Part shown: positions 34,987 through 43,805 of the stretch, piece by piece
How the letters are laid out: every line of letters begins with the position of its first letter
How positions within the stretch are numbered: position 1 is the stretch's first letter
Assembly (NCBI RefSeq): GCF_002116905.1
Contig: NZ_CP015118.1
Coordinates: 3,348,001-3,412,000, forward strand
Reading direction: 5' to 3'
Source of the DNA: Piscinibacter gummiphilus
GTDB lineage: Bacteria > Pseudomonadota > Gammaproteobacteria > Burkholderiales > Burkholderiaceae_C
Length of the DNA stretch: 64,000 bases
Made by a program: the position numbers and the translations under genes
Notes under the pieces: model-generated
What the model saw: only the letters and a program-made list of their open reading frames with translations
Told to the model about the DNA's origin: nothing
Database searches by the model: none

Positions 34987-35735
34987 CGGACCTCCCGCAG
35001 CCACAGCGTTCCAGCCGGGCGCTGGCGAGCACCGTGCTCGCCGGCGCCCTGTTGTTTCTGCTGTTCATCGCGCTCGGCACCTGGCAGGTCCAGCGCCGCG
35101 CGTGGAAGCTGGATCTGATCCAGCAGGTCGAGACCCGCGTGCACGCGCCGCCGGTGGCCGCACCCGGACGCGCCGACTGGCCGAACGTCACGGCCGCCCG
35201 CGATGCCTACCGCCACGTCACCGTGCGCGGCACCTTCGACCACGGCCGCGAGACCCTGGTGCAGGCCGCCACCGTGATGGGCGCGGGCCACTGGGTGCTC
35301 ACGCCGCTGCGCACCGCCGACGGCACCACGGTGCTCGTCAACCGCGGCTACGTACCGCCCGAGAAGCGCGACCGAGCCACCCGCCAGGCGGACGACCCGC
35401 AGGGTGAGGTGGACGTCGCCGGCCTGCTGCGCATCACCGAACCGGGCGGCGGCTTCCTCCGCAAGAACGACCCGGCGGGCGACCGCTGGTTCTCGCGCGA
35501 CGTGGCCGGCATCGCCGCGGCCCGCGGGATCACTGAGGCCGCACCGTACTTCATCGACCAGGACGCGCCGCCGGGCGCCCGCTCGGCCGACCGCTGGCCC
35601 GTGGGCGGCCTCACGGTGGTGTCGTTCCCGAACAGCCACCTCGTCTACGCGATCACCTGGTACGGCCTCGCGCTGATGGTGGCCGCGGGCACCGTGTTTT
35701 TCGTGCGGACCGCGCGTCGTCGTACGATGCGCTGA
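34983..35735 (+). CDS. SURF1 family oxidase assembly protein
   Basis: This protein of 250 residues has an N-terminal helix (TVLAGALLFLLFIALGTWQVQRRAWK), the conserved GTWQ..R..WK motif, VNRGYVPPE and a C-terminal helix (HLVYAITWYGLALMVAAG), the classic SURF1 layout. SURF1 helps insert heme a in cytochrome c oxidases. The start is taken as TTG at 34983 because it overlaps the cyoD stop (TTGA) and gives a natural N-terminus. Its place in a bo3 operon is notable since that enzyme has no heme a. Confidence 0.88.
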   Translation: MTDLPQPQRSSRALASTVLAGALLFLLFIALGTWQVQRRAWKLDLIQQVETRVHAPPVAAPGRADWPNVTAARDAYRHVTVRGTFDHGRETLVQAATVMGAGHWVLTPLRTADGTTVLVNRGYVPPEKRDRATRQADDPQGEVDVAGLLRITEPGGGFLRKNDPAGDRWFSRDVAGIAAARGITEAAPYFIDQDAPPGARSADRWPVGGLTVVSFPNSHLVYAITWYGLALMVAAGTVFFVRTARRRTMR

Positions 35736-37051
35736 TGCCCTCCTTCTTCCAGATCCGCCCTGCCCTGGGGGTCGACCCGTCCGGCCTGAAGAACATGCTG
35801 CAGCTGGTGCAGCTGCGGTGGTTCGCCGTGGCCGGCCAGCTGGCCACGATCTTCACGGTGCACTTCGGCTTCGGCATCCACCTGCCGCTGGACCGGATGC
35901 TGCACGCGGTGCTGTTCCTCGTCGTGTTCAACATCCTGTGCCTGCTGCACTGGCGAGACGGGCGCCCGGTCTCGGACAAGGAGCTGTTCATCGCGTTGCT
36001 GTTCGACGTGGCCACGCTCACGCTGCTGCTGTTCCTGAGCGGCGGCGCCCGGAACCCGTTCATCTTCCTGTACCTGCTGCAGGTGATCCTCGGTGCCGTG
36101 CTGCTGAACCCGCGGTACTCGTGGAGCCTGGTCGGCGTGACCGGCGCCTGCTTCACGCTGCTCACGCAGTTCAACCACCCGCTGGAGGTGCCGCTGGAAC
36201 AGGGCCCGGGCCTCGGCGATCCGTACACGCAGGGCGTGCTGATCTGCTTCGGCCTGATCGCCTCGCTGCTGGTGGTGTGCATCTCCCGCATCCAGGACAA
36301 CCTGCGCGCCCGCGAAGCCCGCCTCGCCTCGCTGCGCCAGCGGGCCGCCGAGGAGGAACACATCGTGCGCATGGGCCTGCTGGCGTCCGGCGCGGCGCAT
36401 GAACTCGGCACGCCGCTCGCGACGCTGTCGGTGATCCTGGGCGACTGGCAGCGCATGACGCCGTTCACCGCCGACCCCGAGCTGATGCAGGACGTGAAGG
36501 AGATGCAGGCCCAGTTGGCGCGCTGCAAGTCCATCGTGACCGGCATCCTGCAGTCGGCCGGCGACCCCCGCGGCGAGGCGCCCCGCGCCACCTCGGTGGG
36601 CGCGTTCCTCGACGACCTGGTGGCGGACTGGCGCGCCACCCGCGCCACCACGGTGCTCGCCTACGCGAACATCTTCGGCGACGATCTGCCCATCGTCGCC
36701 GACCCGGCGCTCAAGCAGACGATCCACAACGTGCTCGACAACGCCCTCGAAGCATCGCCGCGCGCCGTGGCCCTCACGGCGGCGCGCGACGGCGACCGCC
36801 TCGTGCTCACCGTGACCGACGAGGGCCCGGGCTTTGCCGCCGGCATGCTCGACACGCTCGGCAAACCCTACCAATCGACGAAGCCCCGGCCCGGCGCCGG
36901 CCTCGGCCTCTTCCTGGTCATGAACGTGGCCCGCACCCTCGGCGGCAGCGTCACCGCCCGCAACCGCCCCGCAGGCGGGGCCGAGGTCGTGCTGACGCTG
37001 CCGCTCGCGGCCATCCAACTCGAAGTACCCTCCCCGGATGGACACGCCTGA
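35735..37051 (+). CDS. regB: Redox-sensing histidine kinase RegB/PrrB/ActS type
   Basis: The 438-residue kinase has six N-terminal membrane helices with the quinone-binding heptad GGARNPF (103-109), the H-box HELGTPLATL with H222, C264 in LARCKSIVTGIL at the place of the redox cysteine of RegB, and the ATP-binding N-box (NVLDNALEA) and G-boxes. It senses ubiquinone and redox state and phosphorylates RegA. Its ATG overlaps the SURF1 stop, so it is coupled to the oxidase genes. Confidence 0.92.
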   Translation: MPSFFQIRPALGVDPSGLKNMLQLVQLRWFAVAGQLATIFTVHFGFGIHLPLDRMLHAVLFLVVFNILCLLHWRDGRPVSDKELFIALLFDVATLTLLLFLSGGARNPFIFLYLLQVILGAVLLNPRYSWSLVGVTGACFTLLTQFNHPLEVPLEQGPGLGDPYTQGVLICFGLIASLLVVCISRIQDNLRAREARLASLRQRAAEEEHIVRMGLLASGAAHELGTPLATLSVILGDWQRMTPFTADPELMQDVKEMQAQLARCKSIVTGILQSAGDPRGEAPRATSVGAFLDDLVADWRATRATTVLAYANIFGDDLPIVADPALKQTIHNVLDNALEASPRAVALTAARDGDRLVLTVTDEGPGFAAGMLDTLGKPYQSTKPRPGAGLGLFLVMNVARTLGGSVTARNRPAGGAEVVLTLPLAAIQLEVPSPDGHA

Positions 37052-37577
37052 ACGCCTCCTGCTGATCGTCGAGGACGACGATGCCTTCGCCCGCACCCTG
37101 AGCCGCTCGTTCGAACGCCGCGGCTACCGCGTGCTGCACGCCACCGGCCCCGACGCCCTGCCCGCGCTGCTCGCCGAACACAGCCCCGGCCATGCCGTGG
37201 TGGACCTCAAGCTCGCGGGCAACGGGTCCGGCCTCACGTGCGTGCAGGCCCTGCATGCGCACGACCCGTCGATGGTGATCGTCGTGCTCACCGGCTACGC
37301 CAGCATCGCCACCGCGGTGGAGGCCATCAAGCTCGGCGCCCGGAACTACCTCGCGAAACCGTCGAACACCGACGACATCGAGGCGGCGTTCGCCCGGGCG
37401 GCCGGGAACGCCGAGGTGGAGCTCACCGAACGGCCCTCGTCCATCAAGACGCTCGAATGGGAGCGCATCCACGAGACCCTTGCCGAGACCGGCTTCAACA
37501 TCTCCGAGACCGCCCGCCGCCTCGGCATGCACCGCCGCACGCTCGCGCGCAAGCTCGAGAAGCAGCGCGTCAAGTAG
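37038..37577 (+). CDS. regA: Response regulator RegA/PrrA/ActR type
   Basis: The 179-residue regulator has acidic residues EDDD near position 12, the phosphoacceptor D56 (VVDLKL), T85/K107-type switch residues (VVLTGY, AKPSN) and a Fis-type HTH (NISETARRLGMHRRTLARKL) that is nearly invariant in RegA proteins. It overlaps regB by 14 bases. It probably controls respiratory genes, perhaps including cyo itself. Confidence 0.93.
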   Translation: MDTPERLLLIVEDDDAFARTLSRSFERRGYRVLHATGPDALPALLAEHSPGHAVVDLKLAGNGSGLTCVQALHAHDPSMVIVVLTGYASIATAVEAIKLGARNYLAKPSNTDDIEAAFARAAGNAEVELTERPSSIKTLEWERIHETLAETGFNISETARRLGMHRRTLARKLEKQRVK

Positions 37578-37744
37578 CCGCGTCAAGTCTCACAAGCCCG
37601 CACGGGTTCCCTCGCGAACGCACGCGCGGTCCGCGACCGAGAAATCCGTCACGCACGCGCTGGCGTGGAACCGGTCCACTCGCCACCACGCGCCCGAGCC
37701 CCGCGCGTACAGTCCGATCTTCCCGCGTTCCGTGGTACAGACCG

Positions 37745-38890
37745 ATGACCGAACGTTCGACCCTCTCCCGCCGCGACACCCTCGTCCACCTCGCCGCCAC
37801 CGCGGCCGCCCTCGGCGGGGTCTCCGCCCCCGCGCGCGCCGCCGGCAAGCCGATCCGCATCGGCAGCACGCTCGCCCAGACCGGCATCGAACTCGCCAAC
37901 GGCACGGGCCTGACCCTCGGGGCCACTGCATTCTTCACCGCACTCAACAAGGCTGGCGGCATCAACGGCAACAAGGTGGAACTGGTGCTCGCCGACGACC
38001 AGTTCGACCCGGAGAAGGCCAAGCAGAACGCCCTCGCCTTCGCCGCGGACCCCTCGATCGTGGGCATCCTGCACCCGCTGGGCACGCGACAGACCGCCGC
38101 CGTGATGGACAACGCGCCGAACGTGCCCGTCGTGGGCCCGAACACCGGCACCGTCGCGCTGCGCAAGAAGGAGTCGCGCAACGTGTTCTGGGTGCGCGCG
38201 AACTACGACCAGGAGATCGAGAAGCTCATCAACACCGCGTCGACCCTCGGCACCTCGCGCATCGCCCTCGTGCACCCGAAGGACCCGCTGGGCCTGTCGC
38301 TGCTGGCCGGCTTCGAGGCCGCGATGGCGAAGCACAACCTCAAGCCCGTCGCGATCGCCACCACGCCGAACACCACCAGCACCGAGGTCGAGCCGGCCGC
38401 AGCCGAGATCGCCAAGGCCGCGCCCCAGCTCGTGATCATGGGCCTGGGCGCGACGATGCCGCACTTCGTGAAGGCCGCGCGCAAGGCCGGCGTCACGAGC
38501 ACGATGTACGGCCTGTCCATCGCACCAAACATCCAGAACATCCGCGCGCTGGGCGACATGACCCGCGGCCTCGGCTTCTCCATCGTCGTGCCCACGCCGT
38601 TCACGCCGAAACACGAGATCGTGCGCCGCTACCGCGCGGACATGGAGGCGATGGGCAGCCACGACCTGTCGCTGGTGAGCCTCGAGGGCTACATCAACGC
38701 CCGCGTGATGACCGAAGGGCTGCGCCGTGCGGGCGCGACCCCGACGCGCGAATCGCTGCACGCCGCGCTGGAAGGCCTCGGGACGCTGGACCTGGGCGGG
38801 CTGCGCCTGACCTTCGGCAAGGGGGACCACGAAGGGAGCAACTTCGTGGACCTGGCGGTCATCGGGCCGGACAGCAAGCTCATGACGTGA
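37745..38890 (+). CDS. Periplasmic ABC substrate-binding protein, branched-chain amino acid type
   Basis: The 381-residue protein has a Tat-like signal (LSRRDTLVHLAATAAALGG), then IRIGSTLAQTGIELANG and the Leu/Ile/Val-binding protein fold (type 1 periplasmic domain; VPVVGPNTGTVALRK, RIALVHPKDPLGLS). No permease or ATPase genes are adjacent, so it is an orphan. The ligand is unknown; members of this group bind amino acids, urea or aromatic acids. Confidence 0.8.
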   Translation: MTERSTLSRRDTLVHLAATAAALGGVSAPARAAGKPIRIGSTLAQTGIELANGTGLTLGATAFFTALNKAGGINGNKVELVLADDQFDPEKAKQNALAFAADPSIVGILHPLGTRQTAAVMDNAPNVPVVGPNTGTVALRKKESRNVFWVRANYDQEIEKLINTASTLGTSRIALVHPKDPLGLSLLAGFEAAMAKHNLKPVAIATTPNTTSTEVEPAAAEIAKAAPQLVIMGLGATMPHFVKAARKAGVTSTMYGLSIAPNIQNIRALGDMTRGLGFSIVVPTPFTPKHEIVRRYRADMEAMGSHDLSLVSLEGYINARVMTEGLRRAGATPTRESLHAALEGLGTLDLGGLRLTFGKGDHEGSNFVDLAVIGPDSKLMT

Positions 38891-39000
38891 GCCCCCAGTC
38901 GCTTCGCTCCTGCCCCCGAGCGGCGCCACGGGTCGCCCGGGAAACCCGGGCTCGCGTGTGGCTTGATCGCCGAGGTGCCGAGGTTCGGTGACGTTCTTTT

Positions 39001-41433
39001 TCAGAACCGGTAGCGCGCCGTGGCCGTCACGGTGCGCCGCAGCCCCTGGTAGTACACGCCGTACCCATAGACGCCGTTGTCGCGGTCGAACAGGTTCTGG
39101 GCGTTCAGGCTCAGGCGCCACGGGCCGGTGGTGTAGTGCGCCGCGGCATCCACCATCGTGACCGACGGGTTCTCCACGGTGTTGACCGCGTTGCCGTAGC
39201 GCGAGCCGGTGTAGCGCGCGCCGAGCCCCCCGCCCAGGCCGGCCAGGTCCCCTCCCTGCACCGTGTAATCCAGCCAGGCGGCCGCGAGGTGCTTCGGGAT
39301 CAGCGTGGGGCGCTTGCCCACCAGGGCCGCGTTGCTGTCGGCCGTGTTCTCGATGTCGTTCAGCGTGTACTGCGCCGCCAGGTCGAGGCCGCGGGCGAGC
39401 GACACCTTGGCCTCCAGTTCGATGCCGCGCGACCGCACCTCGCCCACCTGCCGCGCATCGAACGTGACGGGGTCGTACGTGACGACGTTGCGCTTGGTGA
39501 GGTCGTAGACCGCGGCCGTCAGCCACACCGACTCGCCCGCCGGCTGGTACTTCACGCCCAGTTCGTACTGCGTGCCCCGGGTGGGCTCGAAGGGCCGCCC
39601 TTCCGCATCGCGGCCCGGAGTCGGCAGGAACGACTGGCCCCAGCTGACGTACGGTGCGAGGCCCGACGGGTGCAGCCAGGTGAGCCCGACGCGGCCGGTG
39701 AAGGCGTGGTCGCGGGTCTCGACGCTCGCCCCGGCGAGGTGGTCGGACTCCTCGCCTTCGAACCAGTCCTGCCGGCCGCCGACGGTCAGCAGCCATTCGG
39801 GACCGAAACGCACCTGGTCCTGCGCGTAGAGCCCCAGCTGGCGCTGCGAGGAGGACGCGTCGGTGTTGCGATCGGCGATCGTCGGGCGCGAGACGCCCAC
39901 GCCGTACACCGGGTTGTCGATGTTCAACGACGGCGCACCCGCGCTCGCGGCCTGGATGTCGGAGTCGACCCGGGTCCAGTCGAGCCCGAACAGCAGCTGG
40001 TGCGTGGCGGGACCGGTGGGCACCCGGCCGTGCAACTGGGTGTCGACGACCGTGTAGCGCATCGATTCGCTCAACAGGCTCGCACCGCGCGCCAGCTCGC
40101 GGGTGACGGGGTCGGCGCGGCCGTAGCCGCCATCGATCAGGGTCATGTCGGGCACCGACACCGACGACGTGCGGAGGTTCTGCTTCACCTGCCAGTCCGG
40201 CGCGAATCGGTGCGCGAACTGGTAGCCGGCGTCCCACTGCCGGGCCTCGTAGTGCGCGTAGCCGGGCTCGCCGATCAGCACACCGGAGTGCTGGCCGTTG
40301 TCGTTCACGTACTCCCAGGCGACGTCGGGCCCGGACTGGCGCAGGCCGCTGCCCAGCAGGGTCAGCGTGGTGTCGGCGTCGAAACGGAAGGCGAGCGACG
40401 GAGCGATGTAGAAGCGCTCGATCGACTCGGGCCGGAAGTTCGGGTACTGCACCTGCGGTTCGTGTTCGAGCGACACCCCCACGAGGCGCCACTGGACGGC
40501 GTCGTCGCTGCCGGCCGCGCCGCCCACGTCGATCGCGAACTGGCGGCGGTCGAAGTTGCCCAGTTGCAGTTCCACCTCGCGCGGGGCCGACGCGTCGGGG
40601 CGTTTGCTGACGCGGCTGATCACCCCGCCCACGTCGCCCTGCCCGAACGCGGTCGAGGCCGGGCCACGCAGCACTTCCACACGCTCCAGGCCGTAGACCT
40701 CGGTGCGCGGATAGCTCCACGACGTGGAGCTCTTCGGCTGGCGCAGGCCGTCGAGGTAGTTGCCCGCCGCGCTGTCGAAGCCGCGCGACGTGACACCGGA
40801 GTCGCCGGAGTTCATGCGGTCGTCCGCGCCGTAGAGGACGGGCAGCACGCCGGGGGTGTAGAGCAGCGGGTCGCCGCTGTTGGCGGCGCCGCGCGCCTCC
40901 ATCTCCGGCCGCCCGATCACCGAGATCGACTGAGGGATCTCGCGCAGCGGCGTGCCGGTCTTCGTGGCCGTGCTGCTCTCGCGGGCGACATAGCCCTTGA
41001 CCGGGCCGATCGCCGGGTCGGTCTCGACCGCGGCACGGACGCGCACCGGTTCGAGGGTGGGGGCCCCCGCGGGCGCCGGCGCCGGGGCGGCTTCGAGCGC
41101 GAACCCACCGGGGGCGCGGACGGCGGCGAGGCCCGTGCCTTCCAGCAGGATCCGCAGTCCGGTGTCGACGTCATGCGCACCCGACAGCCCGCGCGTGCCG
41201 CGGCCCTCGACGGCCTTGGCGTCGTACGCCAGGTTGACCCCCGCGACCCGGGCGAAACGGTCGAGCGCCGCGCCGAGCGGTCCGGCCGGGATGTCGAAGG
41301 CCGGCGTGGCGGCGGCCGTCTGCGCGGAGGCCGGGCCCGCGGCCAGGCCCGCGCCCAGGCACAGGGCGACGGCCAGGCCGATGGCCCGGGGCTGGAAGCG
41401 GAAGGTGGAGGAAACGGTGCGGGAGCGGCTCAC
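39001..41433 (-). CDS. TonB-dependent siderophore receptor with N-terminal signalling domain
   Basis: This 810-residue receptor has a signal peptide, an STN domain (IPAGPLGAALDRFARVAGVN ... LLEGTGLAAVRAPGG), a plug (IPQSISVIGRPEMEARG ... LRGPASTAFGQGDVGG) and a barrel ending in aromatic RYRF. The STN domain passes a ligand signal to the FecR-like protein encoded upstream, which in turn frees the ECF sigma factor. The ligand is probably a ferric siderophore. Order sigma-FecR-receptor and the Fur box at 43069 indicate iron control. Confidence 0.9.
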   Translation of the reverse strand: MSRSRTVSSTFRFQPRAIGLAVALCLGAGLAAGPASAQTAAATPAFDIPAGPLGAALDRFARVAGVNLAYDAKAVEGRGTRGLSGAHDVDTGLRILLEGTGLAAVRAPGGFALEAAPAPAPAGAPTLEPVRVRAAVETDPAIGPVKGYVARESSTATKTGTPLREIPQSISVIGRPEMEARGAANSGDPLLYTPGVLPVLYGADDRMNSGDSGVTSRGFDSAAGNYLDGLRQPKSSTSWSYPRTEVYGLERVEVLRGPASTAFGQGDVGGVISRVSKRPDASAPREVELQLGNFDRRQFAIDVGGAAGSDDAVQWRLVGVSLEHEPQVQYPNFRPESIERFYIAPSLAFRFDADTTLTLLGSGLRQSGPDVAWEYVNDNGQHSGVLIGEPGYAHYEARQWDAGYQFAHRFAPDWQVKQNLRTSSVSVPDMTLIDGGYGRADPVTRELARGASLLSESMRYTVVDTQLHGRVPTGPATHQLLFGLDWTRVDSDIQAASAGAPSLNIDNPVYGVGVSRPTIADRNTDASSSQRQLGLYAQDQVRFGPEWLLTVGGRQDWFEGEESDHLAGASVETRDHAFTGRVGLTWLHPSGLAPYVSWGQSFLPTPGRDAEGRPFEPTRGTQYELGVKYQPAGESVWLTAAVYDLTKRNVVTYDPVTFDARQVGEVRSRGIELEAKVSLARGLDLAAQYTLNDIENTADSNAALVGKRPTLIPKHLAAAWLDYTVQGGDLAGLGGGLGARYTGSRYGNAVNTVENPSVTMVDAAAHYTTGPWRLSLNAQNLFDRDNGVYGYGVYYQGLRRTVTATARYRF

Positions 41434-41524
41434 GTCGAGGTCTCTTTCGGGGGGCTGTTGAGGGGGCCTGGCCGGTCGGGCCGGAGGTGTTCAACAGGGA
41501 GGCCGGACGAGAACGCGGATCCCC

Positions 41525-42511
41525 TCAGGAATTTTTCGCGGCCGGGCCCACCGTGACCCAGAAGCGCGTGCGTCGGGAGACCTCCACCGGCTGCGTGCGG
41601 GCGATGAAACGCAGCACCTGTTCGGTGTCGTCGAGGTGGAACACGCCCGAGACACGCAGGTCGGCCACGCGCGGGTCGCACACCAGCCGGCCGTGGCGAT
41701 GCCGGGCGAGTTCGGCCAGCAGGTCGGCCAGGCGCATGTCGCGGCCGGCGATGACCCCGTCGGCGAAGGCGCCCGGGTCGAACCCGCGCCACTCGGCCGG
41801 GGTCGTGCCGCCGCGGTCCAGCCAGCGCGACGACCCGGCCTCCACCCGCACCGCCGGACCGCCGTCGGCCGGGTGCAGGTCCACGGCGCCTTCGGTGACA
41901 CCGACGAATGCGCGCGTGCCGTCGAGGCGCACCACGAACCGGGTGCCCACCGCGCGCAGCCGTCCGGCGGCCGTCTCGACCCAGAACTCCCGGTGGCCCC
42001 GTGCGCCGGCGTCGGGACCGGTGGTCACGAGGATCTCGCCCCGGTGCAGCATGAGCACGCGCCGGTCGCCGGCGAGGTCCGTGCCGACCGCCGTGTCGGT
42101 GTTGAGGGACAGGCGGGTGCCGTCGGAGAGGGTCACCGTGCGCCGTTCGCCCACACCCGTGGACACGTCGGCCACGAGGCGCTGCCACGGCGTGAACTCG
42201 CGCACCGCCCCGATCGACACCACCCCGGCGAACCCGAGGCCCAGGCCGCGAAGCACCTTGCGCCGGCCGGCGGTGCGGGCCCGCCGCGCCGACTCGGCGG
42301 ACTGCAGCGTGTCGAGGGCCAGTCGAGGCGGCACCCGCTGCAGGTCGCCCCGCATCGCGGCCACGCGTTCCCACGCCAGGCCGTGTCGCGGGTCCGCACC
42401 CAGCCAGCGTTCGAACGCGGCCCGCGCCGCGGGCGTGGGTTCGCCATGGTCGAGCTTGACCGACCAGCCGATCGCCGCATCGACGACCGCATCGGGTAGC
42501 GCGGCGCTCAT
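41525..42511 (-). CDS. FecR family anti-sigma/sigma regulator
   Basis: The 328-residue protein has a cytoplasmic N-terminal domain, a helix around residue 90 (VLRGLGLGFAGVVSIGAV), and the periplasmic FecR domain (DGTRLSLNTDTAV, RAVGTRFVVR, MRLADLLAELARHRHGRLVC). It relays the receptor signal across the membrane. The ATG at 42511 overlaps the sigma factor stop (ATGA). The receptor gene follows 91 bases later. Confidence 0.9.
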   Translation of the reverse strand: MSAALPDAVVDAAIGWSVKLDHGEPTPAARAAFERWLGADPRHGLAWERVAAMRGDLQRVPPRLALDTLQSAESARRARTAGRRKVLRGLGLGFAGVVSIGAVREFTPWQRLVADVSTGVGERRTVTLSDGTRLSLNTDTAVGTDLAGDRRVLMLHRGEILVTTGPDAGARGHREFWVETAAGRLRAVGTRFVVRLDGTRAFVGVTEGAVDLHPADGGPAVRVEAGSSRWLDRGGTTPAEWRGFDPGAFADGVIAGRDMRLADLLAELARHRHGRLVCDPRVADLRVSGVFHLDDTEQVLRFIARTQPVEVSRRTRFWVTVGPAAKNS

Positions 42512-43032
42512 GCGTAGCGGAGGTCGTAGCAGCGGCGCAGCCCCTGGGCCACGTACCGCTCGGCGGTGGCGAGCGACACGCCGAGGCGCTCGCCGATCTC
42601 GCGGCACGTGACGCCCTCGAGTTGCGCCCACAGGAAGGCCTGGCGCACCGCCGGTTTCAGGGCATCGAGCAGCCGGTCGATCCGGATCAGCGCCTCGAGG
42701 CACAGCAGGCGGGTCTCCGGCGACGGGGCCTGGGCCTCCGGCATCGCGGCCAGCGTCTCGAGCCACGCGCGTTCGAGTTCGCGACGGCGCCAATGGTCGA
42801 CGACGAGGCCGCGGGCGATCGTGGAGAGGTAGGCACGCGGCGTGTCGATGGCCTCCGGAGCGCCACGGCCCTGCCGCGCCAGCACCCGCATGAACACGTC
42901 CTGCGCCAGGTCGGCCGCGTCGGCGCGGTCGCCCAGCCGCCGGCGCAGCCAGCCCTGGAGCCAACCGTGGTGGTGGCTGTAGAGCGTCTCGACGTGTTGG
43001 TGGGCAGCGGTTTCGGCGGCGGACACGGGCAC
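42508..43032 (-). CDS. ECF sigma factor of the FecI type
   Basis: The 174-residue sigma-70 family factor has region 2 (DLAQDVFMRVLA, RAYLSTIARGLVVDHWRR) and region 4 (LEGVTCREIGERLGVSLATAERYV). The start is a GTG at 43032, with another in-frame GTG two codons on. A Fur box lies about 37-55 bases upstream. It would direct RNA polymerase to the receptor gene when signalled by FecR. Confidence 0.9.
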   Translation of the reverse strand: MPVSAAETAAHQHVETLYSHHHGWLQGWLRRRLGDRADAADLAQDVFMRVLARQGRGAPEAIDTPRAYLSTIARGLVVDHWRRRELERAWLETLAAMPEAQAPSPETRLLCLEALIRIDRLLDALKPAVRQAFLWAQLEGVTCREIGERLGVSLATAERYVAQGLRRCYDLRYA

Positions 43033-43068
43033 CTCGGTGCCGTCCGCCGGTCAGCGCATCGGCAAGTC

Positions 43069-43087
43069 AATAAGAATTATTCTCATC
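43069..43087 (-). promoter_or_regulatory. Fur box upstream of the FecI-type sigma gene
   Basis: The plus strand reads AATAAGAATTATTCTCATC; on the minus strand GATGAGAATAATTCTTATT, close to the GATAATGATAATCATTATC consensus of Fur. It sits in the gap before the sigma factor gene, so low iron should derepress the unit. Confidence 0.75.
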
Positions 43088-43105
43088 TTAGCCGAAAAGG
43101 GAGCG

Positions 43106-43603
43106 TCAGCGCCTGCCGAAGCGTTGCCGGAACCAGTCGTCGAGCATGGCCTTCTCGTACCGCAACCGGTCGCCGCTGCTGTACGGGTTGATCGACATCA
43201 GGAACGACTGGTCGCTGACCCGCTCCTCCACCGACGGGTCGGCCACGCCGTTGCGGCTGAGCGTGTAGCGCAGGCGGACGCGCGGCCAGTCGATGTCGCG
43301 CACGATGCGCACGTCGTCGATCCGGGCGGACGGCTGGAAGCGGCCGGCCAGGTCGACGTCGAGCACCTCGACGGCCAGCGTCTCGCCATCGGCCAGGTCA
43401 CGCTCGGCCAGCTTCTGGACGTGCCTTTCGAGGTCGCGCTGGAGGGCGGCGAGGTCCCGCTCCGTCGGGGTTTCGCGCGAGTACCCGGCGTCGGTGAACT
43501 TCTCCGGGTTCACGAAGGTGACGTTGGCGGTGCCGGCCGCGGTGGCTGACCGGGCCACGGCCAGCAGCCACAGGGCGACGATGGTCACGGGCGAACGGGT
43601 CAT
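43106..43603 (-). CDS. Exported DUF3016 family protein
   Basis: The 165-residue protein has a signal peptide (VALWLLAVARSATAAG) followed by NVTFVNPEKFTDAGY, the opening motif of DUF3016 proteins, and a C-terminal DDWFRQRF. Family function is unknown. It shares the strand with the sigma gene; the Fur box lies between them. Confidence 0.75.
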   Translation of the reverse strand: MTRSPVTIVALWLLAVARSATAAGTANVTFVNPEKFTDAGYSRETPTERDLAALQRDLERHVQKLAERDLADGETLAVEVLDVDLAGRFQPSARIDDVRIVRDIDWPRVRLRYTLSRNGVADPSVEERVSDQSFLMSINPYSSGDRLRYEKAMLDDWFRQRFGRR

Positions 43604-43805
43604 GGGACGGGGCTCCTCCCGCGGCGCCCGCGGGTCGAATCCGGATCATGCGACCTGGCTCCCGCGACAGCAAGCGGCTACAGGCGGCCGCGCACACGCA
43701 CCACCATGGCGCAAGCACCGCTACCCGAGTGAATCAATGCGGTGCAGCTCTTGGACGAGAATGCCCTTTTCCGTCCCTTGAGTGCACCATTTCAATTCAC
43801 ATTCG

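Noticed and set aside
37649..40720. A 1023-codon open frame on the minus strand
   Set aside because: It is an out-of-frame shadow over the TonB receptor and the solute-binding protein genes, with arginine-rich composition and no family motif.
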